A DNA stretch of 33,278 nt, taken from contig CALEYQ010000044.1 in NCBI GenBank assembly GCA_937924855.1, positions 1 to 33,278 on the forward strand, given 5' to 3'. How positions within the stretch are numbered: position 1 is the stretch's first letter; every line of letters starts with the position of its first letter. The notes under the pieces are model-generated. The model worked only from the letters and a program-made list of their open reading frames with translations, searched no databases and was not told where the DNA came from. Origin of the DNA: an uncultured Bacteroidota bacterium (GTDB lineage: Bacteria > Bacteroidota > Bacteroidia > JADZBD01). Below are positions 1-7,280 of this stretch, one piece after another. The translations under genes were made by a program, and so were the position numbers.

Positions 1-457
1 GGGAGGAAAGATGCTTTATTTCCCGGGCATTTAGTAGTGAGGCAATGAGTAATATAACATCGGCTCCGATGGACCTCGCCTCCAGCACCTAATATTCATC
101 AAAAATAAAATCCTTTCTAAGGATAGGGCAAAAATTGCACTTACGGGCAATTTTCAGATCCTCATCACTTCCTTTAAAAAAATCGGGTTCGGTAAGGATG
201 GACAAGGCACTTGCCCCCGCTTTCATATACCCAACGGACACCTCCTGAACTGCTGCAAATTTATTGAGATACCCTTCGGATGGAGAAGCCCTTTTAAACT
301 CTGCAATAATTCCCCGGCTTCCGGGTCTGCGGAGGTATTTACCAAGGGAAACACAGGGGGTTTCAAAGTAAGGACTCCTTTCAAGAAGCTTAACGGGATA
401 CAATTCCTTATTCAGGGCAACCCGTTTTCTGCGCGAAGCAATAATTTCAGTTAGCAT
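1..457 (-). pseudogene. trpC: trpC, indole-3-glycerol phosphate synthase, interrupted by in-frame TAG and cut by window edge
   Basis: This gene would catalyse ring closure of CdRP to indole-3-glycerol phosphate in tryptophan synthesis. From ATG at 457 the protein begins MLTEIIASRR and shows the family motif EFKRASPS at residues 53-60 (catalytic Glu53 and Lys55 equivalents) and LRKDF at 113-117 (Lys115 equivalent). Immediately after DEY at residue 122 comes TAG (89-91). The same frame then continues without another stop to base 1 with clear family sequence (VLEARSIGADVILLIASLLN), so only one codon is wrong. The family usually has Gln here (DEYQ), one transition (CAG to TAG) away. The second half of the TIM barrel, with the remaining catalytic residues, would be lost if the stop is real. 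The start overlaps the end of trpD by 11 bases, which fits a trpE-G-D-C operon. Whether this is a true nonsense mutation or a consensus error cannot be told from this sequence. Confidence 0.85.
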
Positions 458-1460
458 GTTTTTGAAGTTGGATTAGTTTATTAAAAGTTCGTACTGCAGC
501 ACCTGAAAAAACTGAAGATTCCGCCATAAAACGACATTCTTCAAAGGACTTTCCCGGAAAACGGAGGTATATGCCAAGAGCTGCATTTGCGATAATAACA
601 TTCAATATTTCCTTTTCGGCTTTTCCTTTAAGGGCTTTACAAAAAATTTCAAACGCCGATTTTTCATCCCGGCACTTCAGGAGGGTGGGATTAATTTTGG
701 AGCTTCCGAAAAATTCGGGTGGAAAAACACCTTCCAGCCTGTTTCCAAAGATTACAGCGTCATCCGTAAGCGATACTTCATCATATCCATCCCGGGAAAA
801 AACCACGGCGTATTTTTTATCCTCCGTTTCCTGGAGCAATTGATGGTAAATCCGGGCCAGTTTCAGACTGAAGACTCCGGTAAACTGAAAAGAAGGTTTT
901 GCAGGATTTACCAGAGGACCCAGGGCATTAAAAACAGTTCGAAGGCCAATTTGCCGACGGATCGGAGCCAGGGGTTTGAGGCAGGGAAAAAAACAGGGGG
1001 CATGAAGAAATGTAATCCCTGCTTCTTCATATTCAGTGGAGAGTTTTGAGGGATCACCGGAGAAAAAATAACCTGCCGCAGCCATTACATTACTTGATCC
1101 GGAAACAGAACCGGATCCAAAATTGCCATGCTTTACAACATGAACTCCTGCTCCGGCAATAACAAATGCAGAGAGAGTTGAAATGTTAAGGGTATTTTTC
1201 CCATCACCACCGGTTCCACAAACATCCATTCCGTTTTTAAGTTCCCCGGGAAGCCGGGGAGAAAATTTCAACAGGGCATCCCTGAAGCCACCTAACAAGT
1301 CAAGAGAAATTTCACAACCGGCGAAATATCCCATCACAAGCTGAAGCGTATCTGATTCAGGCTCGCCGTAACAAATTTTTTCCATGAGCAATGCAGCATC
1401 GGCACGATTAACCGACTTATTGAAAACCGGAGCCACTAAATCTTTAAAAACAGGTTTCAT
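447..1460 (-). CDS. trpD: Anthranilate phosphoribosyltransferase
   Basis: TrpD transfers the phosphoribosyl group of PRPP to anthranilate, the second dedicated step of tryptophan synthesis, in the cytoplasm. The 337-residue protein has the usual family length. The PRPP-binding glycine loop CGTGGDG is at residues 81-87, KHGN is at 110-113 followed by a Ser/Gly-rich loop, and a GYDEVSL segment matches the Mg-binding Asp-Glu pair. The region APIRRQIGLRTVFNALGPL is also typical. The loop after KHGN reads FGSGSVSGSSNV rather than the usual RSxSSxSGSADV, which is a mild divergence. The ATG overlaps the TGA of trpG as ATGA, indicating translational coupling, and the 3' end overlaps trpC by 11 bases. 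Confidence 0.96.
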   Translation of the reverse strand: MKPVFKDLVAPVFNKSVNRADAALLMEKICYGEPESDTLQLVMGYFAGCEISLDLLGGFRDALLKFSPRLPGELKNGMDVCGTGGDGKNTLNISTLSAFVIAGAGVHVVKHGNFGSGSVSGSSNVMAAAGYFFSGDPSKLSTEYEEAGITFLHAPCFFPCLKPLAPIRRQIGLRTVFNALGPLVNPAKPSFQFTGVFSLKLARIYHQLLQETEDKKYAVVFSRDGYDEVSLTDDAVIFGNRLEGVFPPEFFGSSKINPTLLKCRDEKSAFEIFCKALKGKAEKEILNVIIANAALGIYLRFPGKSFEECRFMAESSVFSGAAVRTFNKLIQLQKHAN

Positions 1461-2023
1461 AGGTTCAGAAAATTTTTAATTATTTCACTACCGGAATTAC
1501 TCAAAATACTTTCAGGATGAAATTGCAGTCCGAAAGTCAGCCTTGATAAATCTTCAACTCCCATAATAAAACCATCGGAATCGTGCGCGATAACCCTAAG
1601 GTTCCCTGGGAGGCGGGTGTGGTCTGCCACCCAGCTATGGTATCGTCCACCCTGAATGGTTTTATTAATTCCTTCAAAAACGGGTGAATCGGACAAATGA
1701 ATCTCAGTAGCTATTCCATGCAGGGGCCGGGTTAAATTCAACAATTTTCCTCCCAGGGCTTCCACGATAGCCTGATGACCGAGACAAATGCCCAAAACAG
1801 GTTTTTTCCCGATAATATAATTTAGAATTTCAGGCATTCTTCCAGCCTGAGCCGGCAAACCCGGACCGGGAGACAGCATCAGGTAGTTGTAATTTTCTAC
1901 CAGTTCATTTGTAACCCGGTTATTCCGAACAACATCCACCGTAACATTTCCCGAGGCTTCCGTCAATGCCTTCAGGTTAAAGGTGAAGGAATCGAAATTA
2001 TCAATCAACAAAACTTTTTTCAT
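1457..2023 (-). CDS. trpG: Anthranilate synthase component II (glutamine amidotransferase)
   Basis: TrpG hydrolyses glutamine and passes ammonia to TrpE for anthranilate formation. The 188-residue protein is a single class I amidotransferase domain. It starts MKKVLLIDNFDSFTFNL, carries the oxyanion-hole segment SPGPG at residues 51-55, the nucleophile Cys80 in GICLGHQ, and the His169/Glu171 pair in FHPES near the C terminus. The similar PabA subunit of folate synthesis cannot be excluded from this sequence alone, but the position between trpE and trpD favours tryptophan. The start lies 23 bases inside the end of trpE. This start is kept because the N-terminal beta strand begins right there. 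The gene ends in TGA, overlapping the trpD ATG. Confidence 0.95.
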   Translation of the reverse strand: MKKVLLIDNFDSFTFNLKALTEASGNVTVDVVRNNRVTNELVENYNYLMLSPGPGLPAQAGRMPEILNYIIGKKPVLGICLGHQAIVEALGGKLLNLTRPLHGIATEIHLSDSPVFEGINKTIQGGRYHSWVADHTRLPGNLRVIAHDSDGFIMGVEDLSRLTFGLQFHPESILSNSGSEIIKNFLNL

Positions 2024-3425
2024 AATGCAATTTTTGATTTTGTGTCATCTCAATGGCTTTTCTCAAAGCGGAGATTTTATTTTCAATTTCCTGGAATTCC
2101 GCTTCGGGTTTTGAGTCTAGAACAATTCCGGCTCCGGCCCGGTAGTTAAGGACACCCATATTGCTGTAAAAAGAGCGGATAATTATGGCAAGATTAAGCT
2201 CTCCCGAAAAACTTAAATAACCGATACTTCCACCAAAATAGCCCCGGGGTTTTCCCTCCAGTTCATTAATAATCTGAACGGCTCTGATTTTCGGAGCCCC
2301 GCTTAAAGTTCCTGCCGGGAAAGTATCCAGAAAAATATTTATTCCGTTCATTGAGCCAGGAATTGTTCCGGCAACTTCCGATTCCAAATGGGAAACATGT
2401 GAGAACCTCACTACTTTTTTTAATTCTTTAACCGAAACATTCCTGCAATTCCTGTTTAGATCATTCCGGGCCAGGTCAACGAGCATTGCATGTTCAGCAT
2501 TTTCTTTAGGATCGGACAGCAGGCCTTTCTCGAGGAGGGTATCAGTTTCCGCATTGTGTGTTCTTGCAATGGTCCCGGCAATAGGCCTTAAGGTGGCTTC
2601 CCTCCCATCGACCCGGATCTGAGCCTCCGGAGAGGATCCAAAAATCTTAAAGGAGTCGAAATCAAAATAAAACATATAGGGAGAAGGATTAACAACCCTA
2701 AGGGCTCTGTAGAGCCGAAAATCGTCGCCCCGGAATTTTCGGGAAAATCCTCGGGAAATTACGGCCTGAAATATTTCTCCTTTTCGGATCATTTGTTGAC
2801 AAGTCTTTACTTTTTCCAAAAATTCCTCTTTCAGACAATCAGGTTGCTCCTCTGATGAAACAAAAACAGGAAAGTCGCTTCCCTTTTCTGAAAAAATAGT
2901 GGTGCAAACCGAATCCAGATCAGGCTCTTCCCCCGAAAGGCAATTTTGTACCAGGACGGCTTTTCCGTTGTAATGGTTAAAGGTTAACACATAACGGAAA
3001 AGCCGGTATTCCAGCAAAGGAATATGCGGATCGGAAAACCGGTTCAAACCCGCATCGGGCGATTCATAAGCCGCGAACGTTTCGAAAGAATGAAAAACAA
3101 AAAACCCATTGGTAACCCCATCCGAATTAATGGTTTTGAAGGATTCCAGGTAATTGGAAACACAATTCAGGGGAAACTCATCATGAATCGGGGTTAATAT
3201 CTCGGGCTTTCCGGGGAATAAAATCCTCATTGCGTTTTCTTTAACAGAGAGCCTTGAAATAAGGTCAAACCCTATAATGGACTTCCCTTCCCTGCTGCTT
3301 GAAAACTCAGTAGATTCAAGCAGTACCGAACCAGGAAAAAGATTTCGGACTGCGAGATAAGCCGAAGTCGGACTAATGGTATCAAAAAGAAATTGCCTTG
3401 AATGGCAGGTAATATTAAGCTTCAT
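2001..3425 (-). CDS. trpE: Anthranilate synthase component I
   Basis: TrpE converts chorismate to anthranilate using ammonia delivered by TrpG; it is the committed, feedback-controlled step of tryptophan synthesis. The 474-residue length is normal. The N-terminal part has the LLES motif (residues 35-38) that lines the tryptophan feedback site in this family. The C-terminal chorismate-binding domain shows RPIAGT, AEHAMLVDLARNDLNR, AGTLSGAPKIRA and GGSIGYLSFSGELNLAI. PabB (aminodeoxychorismate synthase) is the main alternative; the LLES motif and operon context argue for TrpE. The ATG at 3425 lies only nine bases after the U-tract of an intrinsic terminator, so expression probably depends on attenuation (see the leader features). 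The gene ends in TGA inside trpG. Confidence 0.95.
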   Translation of the reverse strand: MKLNITCHSRQFLFDTISPTSAYLAVRNLFPGSVLLESTEFSSSREGKSIIGFDLISRLSVKENAMRILFPGKPEILTPIHDEFPLNCVSNYLESFKTINSDGVTNGFFVFHSFETFAAYESPDAGLNRFSDPHIPLLEYRLFRYVLTFNHYNGKAVLVQNCLSGEEPDLDSVCTTIFSEKGSDFPVFVSSEEQPDCLKEEFLEKVKTCQQMIRKGEIFQAVISRGFSRKFRGDDFRLYRALRVVNPSPYMFYFDFDSFKIFGSSPEAQIRVDGREATLRPIAGTIARTHNAETDTLLEKGLLSDPKENAEHAMLVDLARNDLNRNCRNVSVKELKKVVRFSHVSHLESEVAGTIPGSMNGINIFLDTFPAGTLSGAPKIRAVQIINELEGKPRGYFGGSIGYLSFSGELNLAIIIRSFYSNMGVLNYRAGAGIVLDSKPEAEFQEIENKISALRKAIEMTQNQKLHYEKSFVD

Positions 3426-3433
3426 ATTTGGTT

Positions 3434-3464
3434 AAAAAAAAAGGGCCTGCTGAACAGCAGGCCC
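3434..3464 (-). terminator. Putative trp attenuator (intrinsic terminator before trpE)
   Basis: On the minus strand GGGCCTGCTG and CAGCAGGCCC form a near-perfect stem with a very small loop (3443-3464), followed by nine T residues (3442-3434). The U-tract ends nine bases before the trpE ATG. Because no complete gene precedes it, its role is most likely conditional termination of trp leader transcription. The leader segment GCTGAAC (about 3486-3492) is complementary over 7 bases to GTTCAGC in the apex and 3' arm of the terminator, a candidate antiterminator pairing. Confidence 0.8.
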
Positions 3465-3487
3465 GGTTATAATAAAAACGGATTAGT

Positions 3488-3556
3488 TCAGCCCCAATGA
3501 TTATCGGTACTGCGCCACCAAAGGAGAGAAATCTTTACAGCATTTGAACGCTTCAT
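3488..3556 (-). CDS. trpL: Putative trp leader peptide (22 residues, tandem Trp)
   Basis: A 22-codon frame starts at ATG 3556 and stops at TGA 3490-3488. It contains SLLWWRSTDNHWG at its end: tandem Trp codons at positions 13-14 and a third Trp at 21. Three Trp in 22 codons just upstream of an intrinsic terminator and trpE is the arrangement of classical ribosome-mediated attenuation. The ATG begins only four bases after the -7 box of the promoter at 3561-3591, so the message may be leaderless or nearly so. No other in-frame ATG or GTG exists. A small hairpin CCGAT-AATC-ATTGG lies within codons 17-21 and could be the protector stem. That the peptide is translated is inference. Confidence 0.65.
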   Translation of the reverse strand: MKRSNAVKISLLWWRSTDNHWG

Positions 3557-6500
3557 GAAGCAAATGTATGAAATTTATAATTGGCTCCAAATTTTTTTTT
3601 TAATTTACCTGTTCATTCAAAAAGCAATATTGGGAATAGCAAGGAAATTGTGCAGGGTTCTGGCTTTGGTGCTTTTATTTCCATCCCTTTCCGGATTGGG
3701 CCAGACCCATATTTTTAAGCATTATACCCAGGAATCAGGACTCCCCTCAAACGAGGTGTATTATACCATTCAGGACAAAAAGGGGTATCTATGGTTTGCC
3801 ACCGACCGAGGGGTTTGTCGCTTTGATGGTTATTCCTTTAAATCCTTTTCAACCTCTCACGGCCTAACTGATAACACCATTTTCAGGGCTTATGAAGACC
3901 GTGAAGGAAAAATCTGGTTTATCGGGCTGAATGGAAGGATGTGCTATTATTCAGGCGACACTATTCTTCCTTATGTCTATAACCACCTGCTGGATTCACT
4001 TGAGAAGTCAAAAATACCATCCGGATTCTTTTTCGACGAAAACCAAACGCTCTACATAGGCTTTATCCGGGGAGGAATTATTTCCATAACAAAAACCGGA
4101 AAAATTTCCTTCCAAAACAACAACAGGGAAGATCCCTCCGACTGCCTCTTTGCGGTAACTTCAGCGGGCGTAGTTTTTGGCACCACGGTCTCCAATTCCC
4201 TTAGCAGGCCCAAAAGGGTTACCGGATATTTCCGGGAAGGAGGCGAAACCAAAAAAATTTTATTCGAAAATGAATACCGTGCCATAGAAGAAAGGTATTG
4301 CTGGTTGAAGCGGAAAAGCGGGGTAATCAATATATATACCGGAGGGACGCTGTTAAGAATAAAGGATGGCATTGTGCGCGACACATTTCTGAAATCAAAC
4401 CCCCTGATCAGCATATCAGAAGACAAAGACTCCTGCTTATGGATTTCCTGGAGGAAGGGCGGAATCAGTAAATTCAAGCCTAACGAGGGTATTTTTAAGG
4501 GTCAGTCCAAACTATTTCTCCACGATCAGCTTATCACGCATTCCTTTTTCGATAATACCGGTGGGGTTTGGTTTAGCACCCTTAATAATGGCATTTTTTA
4601 CCTCCCCGCTCTAAACTTCGAATATTATTGTGACAATCCTGGAACTATGGGCCAAAATGCCATCTCATTTACCAAAGGAAGAAAAAATGAAGTTTTTATT
4701 GCCTTTGCAAACGGGGCCATACACCGATATATAGATGGGGCATTTATTGAAAAGGTAATTCCAAAACTGGGAACTGACTCAACGGCAATGATATGGAATA
4801 TGGCATACGATTCCACCCGTCACATTCTTTGGGTAACATCAGAAAAAAACGAAAACATTACATTCACAAAGCCGGATAAACTTCCTGTCAGGTTCATAAA
4901 CAAATTTTCCAACACCCTTCATATAAAGGGTGGAAATCTTCTCATGGGAACGAACCACTCCATAAATGTTTTTGATTTATCGGATATGGAAAGCAGGGAA
5001 AAAATGATTTACACCAAAATGCGACTCAATAAATGGGACTTTAAAAATCATGAAAACCCGGTTGGTTTTTCTTCCAATGGAATTTATGAATTGGTTAACG
5101 GGAAACTCACTAAGCAATTTAAGGAAATTGAATATTTAAATTACCGGATTACAGGTTACCTGGTACTCAAAGACACCACTAAGCTTTTCGGAACCCTTGG
5201 AAAGGGTTTGGTTATCGTTCAAAAAGATGGAACCATAAGCCATTTAAATAAATCCAATGGATTTCCCAGCGATTTAATCAATGAAATTGAAAAAGATGAT
5301 GATACGATATGGGTATCTACCGAAGCAGGCCTTCTCAGGTTAAAACACCACGGTGGCAAAACATTTGACACAGAGCCTATTTCATTCAAACAAGGTTTTC
5401 CTGCAAGGGATGCCCGAAAAATATTAATAACAAAAACCGATATATGGACCCTTACCCGTTCCGGCGTGTTTAAAATTCCAAAGAATTTCAGCGCTGGAAA
5501 ACTATCTGATTTTCCATTATACCTGAATTCGATATTTGTAGATGGGATAGAAAGCGCCCTGATAAATAACCGTATTGAAGGCCGGGATTACCGGAGTCAT
5601 GTTTCAGTTTCATTTGTAGGTCTTTGCTTCCCACAACTCGGGAACATTAATTATCGTTACAGGTTAAATGGACCCAACAACCCCTGGACCTACACGCGAT
5701 CCACCAAAATTGATTTTCAAAATTTAGTGCCCGGTGAGTATTTACTTGAAATTCAGGCCGAGGGTAATGACGGGGTATGGAATCCGAACGTGTTAGCCCT
5801 GGGGATATTTATTCCGCCACCCTTCTGGAAAAGCCTGTGGTTTATTCTATTTCTCATTATTTTTCTTTCCGCAATTATCCTTTTAATATTTCAATTAAAA
5901 ATAAGCGCTTTACGAAAAAAGAACCGACTGGTAACGGAACTTAATCAGTATCGTGAAAAGTCGCTTTCCCTGCAGATGAACCCACATTTTGTGTTTAACT
6001 CATTGAATTCTATCCAGGCGTATATCCTTTCCAATGAAAAAAATCTGGCCGTAAAGTACCTTAACCGTTTTTCAAAATTAATTCGCTTGATTTTTGAAGA
6101 TAGCGGAAAAACGGCAGTGCCCCTTGCAAGGGAACTCGAGGCTATCAAGCTTTACGTAGAGTTGGAGCTATTAAGACAAACGAGACCTTTTGAGTTTAAT
6201 CTAAATATTGACCCGGAAATTAATCCTGGTTCAACTTTTATTCCCCCCCTTATAATTCAACCTCTTCTTGAAAATGCCATCCGACATGGAATATCTAAAA
6301 GGAAAGAAGGGAATGGAATTATTATTATTGAATTTAACGACCACAATAGATTTCTTGAAATTTCAATCAAGGACAATGGTATTGGGATTCATAATTCAGA
6401 AAAACCCGGGTCTGAAAAGAGGCCTGAACGCCAATCTGCACTTAAAATAACAGCTCAAAGGATAAAAATACTTTCTTCTCAGGCCGGCATTCCCTTTTTC

Positions 6501-6605
6501 TTTAATATTAGCCTACAAAACCAAAATAACCCCGATTTCCCGGGAACAACCATTACCTTTAACCTTCCAAAATTCAATAATGAGTATTCGTTCAATAATA
6601 ATTGA
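3555..6605 (+). CDS. Propeller-type hybrid-periplasmic sensor histidine kinase (LytS/YesM-like kinase domain)
   Basis: This is a membrane sensor kinase of the two-component-regulator-propeller class. From the longest start (1016 residues) it has an N-terminal hydrophobic export segment, beta-propeller Reg_prop repeats (for example GYLWFATDRGVCRFDG near residue 77) to about residue 680, a Y_Y_Y domain at about 695-750, a membrane helix at about 756-778, a His_kinase domain with phospho-acceptor His811 in QMNPHFVFNSLNS, and a HATPase with the N-box LLENAIRHG and DNGIGI. The periplasmic propeller is presumably the sensor; the ligand is unknown. The start is doubtful: the first codons overlap the divergent trp promoter. 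TTG at 3630 would give a conventional signal peptide (GIARKLCRVLALVLLFPSLSG) and is a good alternative. The 3' end overlaps the response regulator by 26 bases, so the two form an operon. Confidence 0.9.
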   Translation: MKQMYEIYNWLQIFFLIYLFIQKAILGIARKLCRVLALVLLFPSLSGLGQTHIFKHYTQESGLPSNEVYYTIQDKKGYLWFATDRGVCRFDGYSFKSFSTSHGLTDNTIFRAYEDREGKIWFIGLNGRMCYYSGDTILPYVYNHLLDSLEKSKIPSGFFFDENQTLYIGFIRGGIISITKTGKISFQNNNREDPSDCLFAVTSAGVVFGTTVSNSLSRPKRVTGYFREGGETKKILFENEYRAIEERYCWLKRKSGVINIYTGGTLLRIKDGIVRDTFLKSNPLISISEDKDSCLWISWRKGGISKFKPNEGIFKGQSKLFLHDQLITHSFFDNTGGVWFSTLNNGIFYLPALNFEYYCDNPGTMGQNAISFTKGRKNEVFIAFANGAIHRYIDGAFIEKVIPKLGTDSTAMIWNMAYDSTRHILWVTSEKNENITFTKPDKLPVRFINKFSNTLHIKGGNLLMGTNHSINVFDLSDMESREKMIYTKMRLNKWDFKNHENPVGFSSNGIYELVNGKLTKQFKEIEYLNYRITGYLVLKDTTKLFGTLGKGLVIVQKDGTISHLNKSNGFPSDLINEIEKDDDTIWVSTEAGLLRLKHHGGKTFDTEPISFKQGFPARDARKILITKTDIWTLTRSGVFKIPKNFSAGKLSDFPLYLNSIFVDGIESALINNRIEGRDYRSHVSVSFVGLCFPQLGNINYRYRLNGPNNPWTYTRSTKIDFQNLVPGEYLLEIQAEGNDGVWNPNVLALGIFIPPPFWKSLWFILFLIIFLSAIILLIFQLKISALRKKNRLVTELNQYREKSLSLQMNPHFVFNSLNSIQAYILSNEKNLAVKYLNRFSKLIRLIFEDSGKTAVPLARELEAIKLYVELELLRQTRPFEFNLNIDPEINPGSTFIPPLIIQPLLENAIRHGISKRKEGNGIIIIEFNDHNRFLEISIKDNGIGIHNSEKPGSEKRPERQSALKITAQRIKILSSQAGIPFFFNISLQNQNNPDFPGTTITFNLPKFNNEYSFNNN
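3561..3591 (-). promoter_or_regulatory. Putative trp operon promoter (Bacteroidota type)
   Basis: On the minus strand TTTG (3591-3588), a 19-base spacer and TACATTTG (3568-3561) match the Bacteroidota consensus TTTG / TAnnTTTG exactly. Transcription would start about at 3558-3556, that is, at or within a few bases of the leader peptide ATG. The site lies inside the first codons of the longest possible frame of the divergent sensor kinase. Confidence 0.6.
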
Positions 6606-7272
6606 CGATGAGCCCCTGGCCAGAGAAGGACTGCAGCTATTGTTATTTGACTATTGTCCGGAGGTGATTGTTTGCGCCACTGCAAAATCAGCCCATGAAG
6701 GAATTCAAATGATTGAAAAATTTCAACCTGAACTGGTTTTCCTTGACATAGAAATGCCTGGTGGAAACGGGTTTGAGGTAATCGATTACTTTAATGACAA
6801 AACATTTGATGTGATTTTCACAACGGCTTATTCTGAATTTGCCATTAAAGCCCTTCGAAACAATGCGGTAGACTATTTGTTGAAGCCCATTGACCCTGAT
6901 GAGCTCGTAGCTGCTGTTTCTTCAGCAACCCAAAAGAAATCAAATCAAAAAAGTCAATTCGTAAAAATCAAAAAAAAAGGAGTCGGGCATTTTATCCCAC
7001 AATCCGATATTATTATGATCAAGGCAAATGGTCGATCATCTGCCTTGCATTTAAAAGGAGGGAAAATCGAGACTATTGGAAAGAACATAAAAGATTGGGA
7101 AATGGAGCTCCCTAAAGACTTGTTTTTCAGAATTCACAAATCATATATCATCAATTTGAAACACATCATAAAAATAAGCTCAGGCCAAACCATGATGGTA
7201 AACCTCTCGGAAGGACATACTGCTGAGGTAAGCCGCAGAAAAAGAAATGAATTATCTGATTTGCTATTATAG
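6580..7272 (+). CDS. LytTR-family response regulator
   Basis: A cytoplasmic response regulator, the expected partner of the overlapping sensor kinase. The receiver domain (about residues 1-120) has the acidic pocket IIDDEP at 7-12, the phospho-acceptor Asp56 in FLDIEMPGG, a Thr/Ser switch in FTTAYSEF and the conserved Lys in DYLLKPIDP. The C-terminal LytTR DNA-binding domain (about 135-230) contains FFRIHKSYIINLKHI and ends EVSRRKRNELSDLL. It resembles the LytR/AgrA group rather than the helix-turn-helix regulators. It overlaps the kinase gene by 26 bases. Its targets are not visible here. The divergent trp operon and the convergent SpoIIE-phosphatase gene (eight bases away) are neighbours, but no link is shown. 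Confidence 0.95.
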   Translation: MSIRSIIIDDEPLAREGLQLLLFDYCPEVIVCATAKSAHEGIQMIEKFQPELVFLDIEMPGGNGFEVIDYFNDKTFDVIFTTAYSEFAIKALRNNAVDYLLKPIDPDELVAAVSSATQKKSNQKSQFVKIKKKGVGHFIPQSDIIMIKANGRSSALHLKGGKIETIGKNIKDWEMELPKDLFFRIHKSYIINLKHIIKISSGQTMMVNLSEGHTAEVSRRKRNELSDLLL

Positions 7273-7280
7273 GGCTAAGC

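Noticed and set aside
3541..3543. Alternative leader start ATG on the minus strand at 3543
   Set aside because: It is in another frame and stops after two codons.
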